A stretch of DNA of 16,869 bases. It comes from 2-02-FULL-38-15 sp964645555. GTDB taxonomy: Bacteria; Patescibacteriota; Microgenomatia; Daviesbacterales; UBA10151. The position numbers and the translations under genes are program-made. Location: contig CAZYBP010000017.1 of NCBI GenBank assembly GCA_964645555.1, forward strand, positions 1 through 16,869, given 5' to 3'. Under the pieces are notes generated by a model. That model was not told the DNA's origin. It ran no database searches and saw only the letters and a program-made list of their open reading frames with translations. Below are positions 7,208-13,274 of this stretch, piece by piece (the first letter of the stretch is position 1; every line of letters begins with the position of its first letter).

Positions 7208-7528
7208 ATGATCCAATTTACAGATTCTATAGAAAACACAGTTTTAGAAATATTACAGACAGGGCGGTTTGTTCAGTTAACATCTGAGCAAAAGACTCAA
7301 TTGGCCCAAAAACTAAGCGATCATTTTTATAGTCTGCTCATAGAAACAATTGTGGATAATTTGACTTTGGATCAGTTAATCACGCTAAAAGACTTACCAC
7401 TAGACAGCCCTGAATTAGTTAGCAAGCTAGCAGAATACAGTAACCAGATTCCTTTCTTACAGCTTCAGCTTGAAGAAAAGTTAGATGAAGAAAAGGAAAA
7501 ACTCAAAATTTATTTCAATATCATCTAA
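7208..7528 (+). CDS. DUF5663-like small helical protein
   Basis: This is a small acidic, all-helical protein of 106 residues from ATG 7208; an in-frame TTG at 7169 would add 13 residues. The arrangement resembles DUF5663 proteins that are frequent in Patescibacteria: a glutamine/leucine-rich first helix, TSEQKTQLAQKLSDHFYSLL, then LTLDQLITLKDLP, a short aspartate/proline turn and a Lys/Glu-rich terminal helix (QLEEKLDEEKEKLK). That match is from pattern memory, not a search. No catalytic residues are evident. ATG 7208 is preferred because TTG starts are rarer and a weak TGGAAA/TACCAT promoter pair (17 bases apart) ends nine bases before it. The function of the family is unknown. Confidence 0.6.
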   Translation: MIQFTDSIENTVLEILQTGRFVQLTSEQKTQLAQKLSDHFYSLLIETIVDNLTLDQLITLKDLPLDSPELVSKLAEYSNQIPFLQLQLEEKLDEEKEKLKIYFNII

Positions 7529-7563
7529 ATTAAATAGTCTCTTTCAAATACTTCACATTTAGG

Positions 7564-7569
7564 TATAAT
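7564..7569 (+). promoter_or_regulatory. Candidate -10 element of tyrS
   Basis: A perfect TATAAT ends six bases before the tyrS ATG, which would place the transcription start on the A of the start codon. No good -35 is visible. Confidence 0.5.
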
Positions 7570-7575
7570 GGATCC

Positions 7576-8694
7576 ATGACCCCGGATGAAAAGTTTAAAC
7601 TTATAACAAGAAATCTGGAGGAAGTCCTCACAGAAGAAGAGCTCAAATCTCTGATTTCATCAGGCACCCCGCTAAAACACTACATTGGCTTTGAAATCTC
7701 AGGCAAAGTTCATCTTGGGCAAGGCCTGGCTGTAATGCAAAAGGTTAAAGAGATTCATGATGCCGGAGCAGAAACTGTAATTTGGTTAGCAGACTGGCAT
7801 GGGTGGATAAATAATAAATTGGATGGAACCTTAGAGACTGCCCAAAAAATGGCACGAGAATATTTTGCCGAAGCTATGAAAGCAGCATATATTTGTGTCG
7901 GTGGCAACCCGGATGATTTAACTTTTAAACAGGGAAGTGAGATTTATAGTGAACATCCAGAATTTTGGGCAAATACTATTAAAGTAGCCAAAGCTACAAC
8001 TATTTCACGCATGATGAGATCCACTGACATTATGGGACGGATGGCTGGAGAATCATCAAATACTGCTACTTTGTTTTATCCTGCCATGCAGGCTGCAGAC
8101 ATATTTCAACTTGGTGTAAATATAGCTCATGCTGGCACAGACCAGAGAAATGTTCATATTGTTGCAAGAGATGCAGCCAAAGATCTAGGAGAGAAAAAAC
8201 CTGTTGCTATTCATCATCATCTAATTTTAGGCCTAAAACCCTTAGGTGATAGTGATAATTTGGCTGTAAGAGAGGGAATGTCCTATGAAGAAAGAGCAGA
8301 AGTAATTAATGCTTTAAAAATGAGTAAATCTAAACCTGATGCTGCTGTATTTATTACAGATTCTCCTGAAGAGATTAAAAGAAAAGTAGACAACGCATAT
8401 TGCCCTGAGGGTACTACTGAATTTAATCCTATTTTAGATTGGGTAAAACATCTGGTTTTTTATAATCCTACAAGTTTCTCTATCAAAAGACCGGAAAAGT
8501 GGGGAGGAGATGTAACCTACAATTCCTATGAAGATCTGGAAAAAGATTACTCTGAGAAAAAATTACATCCTCAGGATTTAAAAATAGCTGTATCAGCGTG
8601 GCTTATTGAAAAATTAGAACCGGCAAGAATTTATTTTGAAGACCCAGCCAAAAAAGCTGCTTTAGAAGAAATTGAGAAATTAACTGCTGTATAA
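7576..8694 (+). CDS. tyrS: Tyrosyl-tRNA synthetase, archaeal/eukaryotic type
   Basis: This class I enzyme attaches tyrosine to tRNA-Tyr in the cytoplasm. The 372 residues show the HIGH-equivalent GKVHLG (43-48) and KMSKS (248-252). Residues known to bind tyrosine in the Methanocaldococcus jannaschii enzyme (Tyr32, Tyr151, Gln155, Asp158, Gln173) appear conserved as Tyr36 (HYIGFE), Tyr168, Gln172, Asp175 and Gln190, which favours Tyr over Trp specificity. The C-terminus (LHPQDLKIAVSAWLIEKLEP) also follows the archaeal form, and the S4 domain of usual bacterial TyrS is absent. About 20 extra residues (roughly 222-246) precede KMSKS compared with the short archaeal enzyme. The start is supported by TATAAT six bases upstream, implying a leaderless mRNA. 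The stop is a double TAA. Confidence 0.92.
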   Translation: MTPDEKFKLITRNLEEVLTEEELKSLISSGTPLKHYIGFEISGKVHLGQGLAVMQKVKEIHDAGAETVIWLADWHGWINNKLDGTLETAQKMAREYFAEAMKAAYICVGGNPDDLTFKQGSEIYSEHPEFWANTIKVAKATTISRMMRSTDIMGRMAGESSNTATLFYPAMQAADIFQLGVNIAHAGTDQRNVHIVARDAAKDLGEKKPVAIHHHLILGLKPLGDSDNLAVREGMSYEERAEVINALKMSKSKPDAAVFITDSPEEIKRKVDNAYCPEGTTEFNPILDWVKHLVFYNPTSFSIKRPEKWGGDVTYNSYEDLEKDYSEKKLHPQDLKIAVSAWLIEKLEPARIYFEDPAKKAALEEIEKLTAV

Positions 8695-8695
8695 T
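8690..8695 (+). promoter_or_regulatory. Candidate -10 element over the tyrS stop
   Basis: A perfect TATAAT overlaps the last codon and stop of tyrS and ends seven bases before ATG 8703. This again predicts a leaderless start, here for a short membrane peptide. No -35 was recognised. Confidence 0.4.
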
Positions 8696-8702
8696 AAAAA
8701 TT

Positions 8703-8807
8703 ATGATGTATTCACAAAAGTTCAAGATTTTCTGGATAGTTTTATCAATAATTGCCGGTCTATCAATTATTCTTTTTTCCTTTTTGCCGCTCCTCACATC
8801 TTTTTAA
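8703..8807 (+). CDS. Small single-pass membrane peptide (34 aa)
   Basis: A short frame between tyrS and recG starts with two consecutive ATG codons and ends with TAA. Its product has a short basic N-terminus (MMYSQKFKIF) and one hydrophobic helix (WIVLSIIAGLSIILFSFLPL), with a few residues after it. The two-part layout is that of a genuine small membrane protein. It has its own TATAAT seven bases upstream and is followed closely by the recG promoter. No function can be given. It could be chance, but the promoter spacing and hydrophobic pattern argue for a real gene. Confidence 0.5.
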   Translation: MMYSQKFKIFWIVLSIIAGLSIILFSFLPLLTSF

Positions 8808-8813
8808 TGATCA

Positions 8814-8822
8814 TGCTACAAT
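8814..8822 (+). promoter_or_regulatory. Candidate extended -10 promoter of recG
   Basis: TGCTACAAT is an extended -10 element that ends six bases before the recG ATG, placing the start of transcription on the start codon. No good -35 is evident, which is tolerable for extended -10 promoters. Confidence 0.5.
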
Positions 8823-8828
8823 TCGGGT

Positions 8829-10856
8829 ATGAATCTAGCAACCCCGCTAAAGTATCTAAGCGGTATTGGCCCATCTTTATCATATAAATTAAGCCAGCTT
8901 GAGCTTTATACTGTTGAGGATTTAATTTATCATTTTCCCTTTAGATATGATGACTTTTCTCAGGTGTCTTCTGCAATTGAAGCTAAAATAGATGAGAAAA
9001 TCACCTTGAAAGGGGAGATTTGGTCAATTAAAAATATTTATACCCGCTTTGGTAAGGTTTTAACCCAAGCTATTTTTAATGATGGCACCTCACCAATTCA
9101 ACTTACTTGGTTTAACCAAAGATGGCTAACAAATCAAATTCAAGTAGGGGATAAGTTGCAAATTTCAGGCAAGCTAAAAAAATATAAAAATAAAATTTCT
9201 ATGATGGCCCCAGTCTGGGAAAAGTTAGAGAACCTTCAATCACCACAAACTAGTACTCAAACTTTACATACAGGAAAGCTTGTACCTGTTTATCCGGAAA
9301 CAATGGGCTTAACTTCTAAATGGTTTAGAACAAAAATTGCCCAAGTTTTACCTCTGGTTTCTAGTAAGCTCCAAGATCCTTTACCTGAATTCATACAAGA
9401 CACAATGATAAGTTTGACAGATGCTTTACAAAAAATTCATCAGCCTAAAGATTACAAGGAAGTAGAGAGAGCCAAAGAAAGGTTGTCATTTGATGAATTA
9501 TTTTATGTTTCTTTAGCTACTCTAAAAGCCCGCAAAGAGTGGAGTAAAAAACCCTTAGTTGCGCCTTTAACCATCTATTCCGATGCTTTGGAAGAATTTA
9601 CTGGCAAGCTTCCCTTTACCCTAACAAATGCCCAAAAAAGAGTCATAGAAGAGGTTATAGGCGATTTAAAAAAGAATCAACCTATGAATAGGCTTATACA
9701 GGGCGAGGTAGGTTCCGGAAAAACTGTTGTCACCGCCATAATTATTTATTTGGTTTATCTAAACCATTATAAAACTTTGTTTATGGCCCCAACAGAAATT
9801 TTAGCTTTCCAACATTATTCTACTATTTCCAACTTACTTGAGCCTTTGGGAATCAAAGTGGGGATTTATACCGGCAGTAAAAAAAGTAAAGATATAATCG
9901 CCGATGTGATGATTGGTACCCACGCACTCCTTTTTGAAAAACTAATTCCTAAAGATGTAGGTTTGGTCGTGATAGATGAGCAGCAACGTTTTGGAGTTGA
10001 ACAAAGAACTCTTTTAAGAAGCAAGGCTAAACTACCACACTTTTTAACTACTACTGCCACTCCTATTCCCAGAACCGTAGCTTTAGTTTTGTATGGAGAT
10101 TTAGATTTATCAACCATTGATGAGCTACCCAAAAACAGACAGCAAATTAAAACGTATGTAGTTCCAAACAGAAAAAGAAATGACGCATATAAATTTATAG
10201 AAAAAAAGATCAAAGAAGGCGACCAGGCATATTTAATCACCCCACTGATAGAAGAATCAGAAACCTTACAATCTGCAAAAGCAGCCAAAGTTGAATTTGC
10301 AAAACTGAAAAAAGTTTTTCCTAAACTTAAACTGGGTTTACTACATGGCAGATTAAAAGGCAAAGAAAAAGAAGAAGTCATGCAAAAGTTTAAAGATAGG
10401 AGTATTGATCTTTTAGTGTCTACTTCTGTAGTTGAAGTAGGTATGGATGTAACTAATGCAACAATTATGGTAATTGAATCTGCAGAAAGATTTGGACTGG
10501 CTCAATTGCATCAACTGCGCGGTCGGGTAGGCAGAGGACCAAAACAATCATATTGTCTACTATTTATGGGCGCTGAGGATAGCAATTCTAAAAGCAGACT
10601 GAAAAATTTAGAAAAGATAAATGATGGCATGAAATTGGCAGAGCTGGATTTAAAAATCCGGGGCAGCGGAGAAATTTTTGGCATTAGACAATCCGGCAGA
10701 TTTGAATTCAAATTGGCTTCATTTTCGGATATTCACTTGGTGGAAAAAACCAGACAAGCAGCTCAGGATGTATTAAAAATTGATCCTGCACTTGACAAAT
10801 ACCCGGCTCTTAGGGGAAAATTGGACGATCTGACAAAAGGAGCAATGCCGGATTAA
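8829..10856 (+). CDS. recG: ATP-dependent DNA helicase RecG
   Basis: RecG remodels stalled replication forks and branch-migrates Holliday junctions. The 675 residues are normal for the family. The N-terminal wedge/OB domain begins with a helix-hairpin-helix-like PLKYLSGIGPSLSYKL (5-20) and covers about 50-160. Helicase motifs follow in order: P-loop GEVGSGKT (295-302), motif II DEQQRFGVEQR (from 383; most RecG proteins have DEQH), TATPIPRT (409-416), and motifs V-VI STSVVEVGMD and QLHQLRGRVGRGPKQSYCLL. The C-terminal segment after about 590 is the usual RecG tail. The start is set by an extended -10 element six bases upstream. rpmF follows after two bases, so the genes are probably co-transcribed. 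Confidence 0.97.
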   Translation: MNLATPLKYLSGIGPSLSYKLSQLELYTVEDLIYHFPFRYDDFSQVSSAIEAKIDEKITLKGEIWSIKNIYTRFGKVLTQAIFNDGTSPIQLTWFNQRWLTNQIQVGDKLQISGKLKKYKNKISMMAPVWEKLENLQSPQTSTQTLHTGKLVPVYPETMGLTSKWFRTKIAQVLPLVSSKLQDPLPEFIQDTMISLTDALQKIHQPKDYKEVERAKERLSFDELFYVSLATLKARKEWSKKPLVAPLTIYSDALEEFTGKLPFTLTNAQKRVIEEVIGDLKKNQPMNRLIQGEVGSGKTVVTAIIIYLVYLNHYKTLFMAPTEILAFQHYSTISNLLEPLGIKVGIYTGSKKSKDIIADVMIGTHALLFEKLIPKDVGLVVIDEQQRFGVEQRTLLRSKAKLPHFLTTTATPIPRTVALVLYGDLDLSTIDELPKNRQQIKTYVVPNRKRNDAYKFIEKKIKEGDQAYLITPLIEESETLQSAKAAKVEFAKLKKVFPKLKLGLLHGRLKGKEKEEVMQKFKDRSIDLLVSTSVVEVGMDVTNATIMVIESAERFGLAQLHQLRGRVGRGPKQSYCLLFMGAEDSNSKSRLKNLEKINDGMKLAELDLKIRGSGEIFGIRQSGRFEFKLASFSDIHLVEKTRQAAQDVLKIDPALDKYPALRGKLDDLTKGAMPD

Positions 10857-10858
10857 CT

Positions 10859-11056
10859 ATGGCAGGCGAACCAAAGAGGAGACATTCTAAAACAAGAAAA
10901 AGAGTAAGAAGAGCTGCTATTTCATTGGCAGTTAATTTAATTGCCTGTAAAAACTGTAGTAAGTCAATCCAATCTCATACAGTGTGTATGTTTTGTGGCT
11001 CTTACGGCGGCAAAACAGTTTCCAACCACAAGCAGGTAGTCGTCACCAAAGCATAA
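10859..11056 (+). CDS. rpmF: 50S ribosomal protein L32 (zinc-binding form)
   Basis: This small basic protein of the large ribosomal subunit has 65 residues, typical for L32. It has the N-terminal basic segment RRHSKTRKRVRRA (7-19) and two cysteine pairs, Cys30/Cys33 (ACKNC) and Cys43/Cys46 (VCMFC), which should hold a zinc ion. The ATG is two bases after the recG stop, without a clear Shine-Dalgarno, suggesting transcription from recG and translational coupling. The stretch between it and nusB carries a palindromic repeat and a nusB promoter. Confidence 0.95.
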   Translation: MAGEPKRRHSKTRKRVRRAAISLAVNLIACKNCSKSIQSHTVCMFCGSYGGKTVSNHKQVVVTKA

Positions 11057-11082
11057 CCCGAATATTGTTCGAGCTTGTCGGG
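11057..11082. repeat. REP-like palindrome between rpmF and nusB
   Basis: The arms CCCGA (11057-11061) and TCGGG (11078-11082) flank a 16-base loop that contains GAGCTTGTC. GTTC (11067-11070) and GAAC (11082-11085) give an overlapping alternative palindrome around the same core. The GAGCTTGTC core is seen in dispersed palindromic repeats of other bacteria (from memory). It starts directly after the rpmF stop, and no T-run follows, so a terminator role is not supported. Confidence 0.45.
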
Positions 11083-11103
11083 AACATCCCTTAAGAATAT
11101 AAT
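11075..11103 (+). promoter_or_regulatory. Candidate promoter of nusB
   Basis: TTGTCG (11075-11080) and a perfect TATAAT (11098-11103) are 17 bases apart. The ATG lies 17 bases after the -10, giving a leader of roughly 10 bases without a Shine-Dalgarno. The -35 lies inside the REP-like palindrome. Confidence 0.55.
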
Positions 11104-11120
11104 ATTTCAAGAAAAACATT

Positions 11121-11486
11121 ATGAAGTTAAAATCAGACCCAAGGCACATTAAAAGAATTAAGTTAATGCAACAACTTTTTTCTTGGCAGTTTAGGCCGGG
11201 AAAAAAAGTCCCTACAACAATTTCCGGAATAGTTAAGAATTTATCTAAAATCGATAAGCTAATTTCAGAAGGCGCTCCGGACAGACCAATCTCAGAAATT
11301 AACAAAATTGATTTATCTATCTTGCGTTTAGCAGTCTTTGAGTTAATAATAGAAAAAGATGCACCTGTAAAAGTAATTATCGATGAGGCAATAGAACTGG
11401 GAAAGGAATTTGGTTCTGACTCATCAAGTGCTTTTATCAATGGAGCTTTAGGTAAAGTAATAGAAATAAAAAAGATTAAGATATAA
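11121..11486 (+). CDS. nusB: Transcription antitermination factor NusB
   Basis: NusB binds boxA RNA with NusE (S10) and supports antitermination of rRNA operons. The product has 121 residues and is all-helical. It shows the family pattern of a basic N-terminal helix (HIKRIKLMQQLFSWQF, 9-24), the central INKIDLSILRLAVFELI and the C-terminal VKVIIDEAIELGKEFGSDSS ending in an FINGALGKV-like helix. It is somewhat shorter than the 130-140 residues of many NusB proteins. It is followed after four bases by the ACP-like gene and has its own candidate promoter. Confidence 0.92.
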   Translation: MKLKSDPRHIKRIKLMQQLFSWQFRPGKKVPTTISGIVKNLSKIDKLISEGAPDRPISEINKIDLSILRLAVFELIIEKDAPVKVIIDEAIELGKEFGSDSSSAFINGALGKVIEIKKIKI

Positions 11487-11490
11487 ATTT

Positions 11491-11727
11491 ATGCCAACAA
11501 CCATAGATATAATCAAAGCCATAGCAGAACATTTAGGTCTAAATTCTGAAGACCTGGATAGACATGCCTCTTTACGTGATGAACTAGGACTTGGTCCAAT
11601 TGAATTAAATGATTTATTATCTAATCTGTCTCAAAAATTTAATGTTAGCTTTGAACCCAATGAAGTAGAAAACTTACGGACCATAGACGACATAATCGTG
11701 TTAATTGAAGACAATTTATTAGACTAA
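11491..11727 (+). CDS. Acyl-carrier-protein-like protein lacking the phosphopantetheine serine
   Basis: The 78 residues have the size, acidity and helix pattern of an acyl carrier protein: IIKAIAEHLGLNSEDL (8-23), LRDELGLGPIELNDLLSNL and KFNVSFEPNEVENLRTIDDI. The family attachment motif is G-x-D-S-L, where Ser carries the 4'-phosphopantetheine arm. Here the aligned positions read LGLGPIELNDL, so Asp-Ser-Leu is replaced by Gly-Pro-Ile, and no other serine lies nearby in the motif. The protein therefore should not be able to carry acyl groups. It sits directly before rnc with a one-base overlap; acpP-rnc linkage is common in bacteria. It is probably a relic or a repurposed structural partner, which is inference. 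No Shine-Dalgarno is present. Confidence 0.82.
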   Translation: MPTTIDIIKAIAEHLGLNSEDLDRHASLRDELGLGPIELNDLLSNLSQKFNVSFEPNEVENLRTIDDIIVLIEDNLLD

Positions 11728-12419
11728 TGCAAAATGATGAATTAAATCCACTTTTAAGTAAGATTGATCTTGTATTTAAAAACCCAAAAATTCTGCAACA
11801 AGCTTTTTATCACCGCTCATACTTAAATGAGGTAAAACTGAATATTGAATCCAATGAAAGATTGGAGTTTTTAGGAGATTCTGTTTTATCACTTGTTATC
11901 TCGCGCTATCTATATTTATCCAGAACAGAGGATACTGAAGGAGAACTTACCAATTTGAGAGCTTATATTGTCAGGACCAAATCTTTAGCTAAGGCCGCCC
12001 AAAAGCTGGAGTTAGGAAAATACCTAAGGTTATCCAAAGGAGAGGAGATGGGCGGAGGCAGAAATAATCCTCAGCTTTTAGCCAATACTTATGAGGCTTT
12101 ACTGGGGGCAATCTTTTTGGATCAGGGGATTGAAAAAGTTGAACAAGTCATAAAAAAAAACTTGCTGTCGCTTTTTGAAAAAGAAATTAAATCAGGCCCA
12201 CCTAAGGATGCCAAATCCAACTTGCAAGAAATTGTGCAGGAAAAATTTAAGGAATCGCCAAAATATAAAATCCTGGCTACTCATGGACCGGATCATGCCA
12301 AACAATTTACTGTAGCGGTCTATATTAAGGGAAAAGAGTATGGCAAAGGTTTAGGCAACAGTAAACAAGTGGCAGAAGAGGAAGCCGCTTCTCAGGCTTT
12401 AGAAGAACTTAGCAGCTAA
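11727..12419 (+). CDS. rnc: Ribonuclease III
   Basis: RNase III cuts double-stranded RNA and processes rRNA precursors. The 230 residues contain the signature ERLEFLGDS (44-52). Catalytic acidic residues Glu47, Asp51 and Glu123 (in NTYEALLGAIF) match E. coli Glu41, Asp45 and Glu117. A double-stranded RNA-binding domain occupies about 158-228 (from SNLQEIVQEKF to the GNSKQVAEEEAASQALEEL helix). The start overlaps the stop of the ACP-like gene by one base (TAATG), implying coupled translation. It ends 60 bases before rpsP. Confidence 0.97.
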   Translation: MQNDELNPLLSKIDLVFKNPKILQQAFYHRSYLNEVKLNIESNERLEFLGDSVLSLVISRYLYLSRTEDTEGELTNLRAYIVRTKSLAKAAQKLELGKYLRLSKGEEMGGGRNNPQLLANTYEALLGAIFLDQGIEKVEQVIKKNLLSLFEKEIKSGPPKDAKSNLQEIVQEKFKESPKYKILATHGPDHAKQFTVAVYIKGKEYGKGLGNSKQVAEEEAASQALEELSS

Positions 12420-12422
12420 CCA

Positions 12423-12451
12423 TTGTAAGACCAGCCAATTTCTGATAGAAT
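12423..12451 (+). promoter_or_regulatory. Candidate promoter of rpsP
   Basis: TTGTAA (12423-12428) and TAGAAT (12446-12451) are exactly 17 bases apart in the rnc-rpsP gap. The start of transcription would be near 12458, about 22 bases before the rpsP ATG. Confidence 0.45.
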
Positions 12452-12454
12452 TCA

Positions 12455-12472
12455 TCACAAGCTAAATTGTGA
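12455..12472 (+). other. Small inverted repeat before rpsP
   Basis: TCACAA and TTGTGA form a perfect six-base stem with a six-base loop, ending seven bases before the rpsP ATG. No T-run follows, so it is not an intrinsic terminator. It could be an operator or a leader hairpin; the predicted transcription start falls inside it, so its role is open. Confidence 0.3.
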
Positions 12473-12479
12473 CAAAAAT

Positions 12480-12968
12480 ATGATAAAAATTAGATTAATG
12501 AGAATCGGCGGAAAACAAAATCCTTTTTATAGGGTAGTGGCTGTTGATGAAAGAGCCAAAAGAACCGGTGGTTATGTTGAACTTTTAGGAACATATAATC
12601 CTTTAACTGAACCAAAAGATCTTAAATTAAAACAAGACAGGATAGATTACTGGATTAAACAGGGAGCTCAACCATCTGTGGGATACTTGCGGGCTATTGG
12701 TAAAGCTCCTCAGAAACAACCCAGAAAACCTAAGAAAGAAAAGAAAGCGGAGCAGCCAGCAGCCGTCAGCCCGCAGCCTGCAGATAAAACAACAGAAGAA
12801 ACTCAGGTTCAATCAGCACCGGCACAAACCGAAGGAGAACCAGAAAAACCAGAGGCAGTAGAAGTACAGCAAACAGAACAACCAGCAAAACCAAGTGAAA
12901 CAGAATCTGATACACCGATAACCGATACCCCGATCTCATCCGAAACCACCGAGGAACCGAAACCATGA
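12480..12968 (+). CDS. rpsP: 30S ribosomal protein S16 with long acidic C-terminal tail
   Basis: S16 is a primary-binding protein of the small ribosomal subunit. Residues 1-77 are a normal S16 (MIKIRLMRIGGKQNPFYRVV, then DERAKRTGGYVELLGTYNP and DYWIKQGAQPSVGYL). The remaining ~85 residues are a low-complexity tail rich in Glu, Pro, Thr and Gln, so the product has 162 residues against the usual ~80. Part of the tail is encoded by a heptanucleotide array (EQPAAVSPQPAD), and a second pair of heptads encodes DTPITDTPIS. The tail is expected to be disordered. The stop overlaps the khpA start by four bases (ATGA). No Shine-Dalgarno precedes the start; a promoter pair lies in the gap after rnc. Confidence 0.95.
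   Translation: MIKIRLMRIGGKQNPFYRVVAVDERAKRTGGYVELLGTYNPLTEPKDLKLKQDRIDYWIKQGAQPSVGYLRAIGKAPQKQPRKPKKEKKAEQPAAVSPQPADKTTEETQVQSAPAQTEGEPEKPEAVEVQQTEQPAKPSETESDTPITDTPISSETTEEPKP
12751..12785. repeat. Heptanucleotide array in the rpsP tail
   Basis: Five 7-mers follow each other: agcagcc, agcagcc, gtcagcc, cgcagcc, tgcagat. The CAG core is fixed in all five and CAGCC in four. Three heptads equal seven codons, so the array stays in frame and encodes part of the S16 extension. Confidence 0.7.
12914..12927. repeat. Second heptad pair in the rpsP tail
   Basis: Two identical copies of ACCGATA lie in tandem, followed one base out of phase by a degenerate third copy (CCCGATC, 12929-12935). They encode part of the S16 C-terminal tail. 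Two perfect copies alone could be chance. Confidence 0.4.
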
Positions 12969-13237
12969 AGGATTTACTTTCCTACATTGTTACCAGTTTA
13001 GTAAGCAACAAAGATGCTGTTTTGATAGATGAACATGCACAAGGAACTGATATTACTTTAACTCTAACTGTAGACCCTATAGATATGGGTTTAATCATTG
13101 GAAAAAATGGGCAAACTATTAGAGCTATGAGAAAACTTTTAACTGTGAGAGCTATTGCAGAAAATGTCAGGATAAATTTACAACTTAATGAACCTCAAGG
13201 AGTGACTAGCGTCGAGAATCCAGAGTCTAAGGAATAA
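12965..13237 (+). CDS. khpA: KH-domain RNA-binding protein KhpA
   Basis: This is a small RNA-binding protein of the KhpA/YlqC type, with 90 residues. One KH domain carries the nucleic-acid-binding loop GKNG (46-49, in MGLIIGKNGQTIRAMRKLL). It lies between rpsP and trmD, its conserved place in many bacteria. Its start overlaps the rpsP stop (ATGA), and a GAGG lies ten bases upstream. The C-terminal tail (SVENPESKE) is encoded by the beginning of a heptanucleotide array that also includes the stop codon. rimM, often found between khpA and trmD, is absent here. Confidence 0.92.
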   Translation: MKDLLSYIVTSLVSNKDAVLIDEHAQGTDITLTLTVDPIDMGLIIGKNGQTIRAMRKLLTVRAIAENVRINLQLNEPQGVTSVENPESKE

Positions 13238-13273
13238 CTTTCTAGATTCTAGACTCTAGAAACTAGACTCTAC
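13211..13273. repeat. CTAG heptanucleotide array filling the khpA-trmD gap
   Basis: From 13239 to 13273 there are five exact 7-mers: tttctag, attctag, actctag, aaactag, actctac. CTAG recurs at 13242, 13249, 13256 and 13263, each seven bases apart. The phase can be followed more weakly back to about 13211 inside khpA (gtcgaga, atccaga, gtctaag, gaataac). The array ends two bases before the trmD ATG, leaving no room for a Shine-Dalgarno. Confidence 0.75.
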
Positions 13274-13274
13274 T

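Noticed and set aside
9975..10007. Loss of RecG helicase activity because motif II is DEQQ rather than DEQH
   Set aside because: The Asp-Glu pair is intact and Gln is acceptable in related superfamily 2 helicases; all other motifs are normal.
12455..12472. Terminator after rnc
   Set aside because: The six-base stem has no following T-run, so only a plain inverted repeat is reported.
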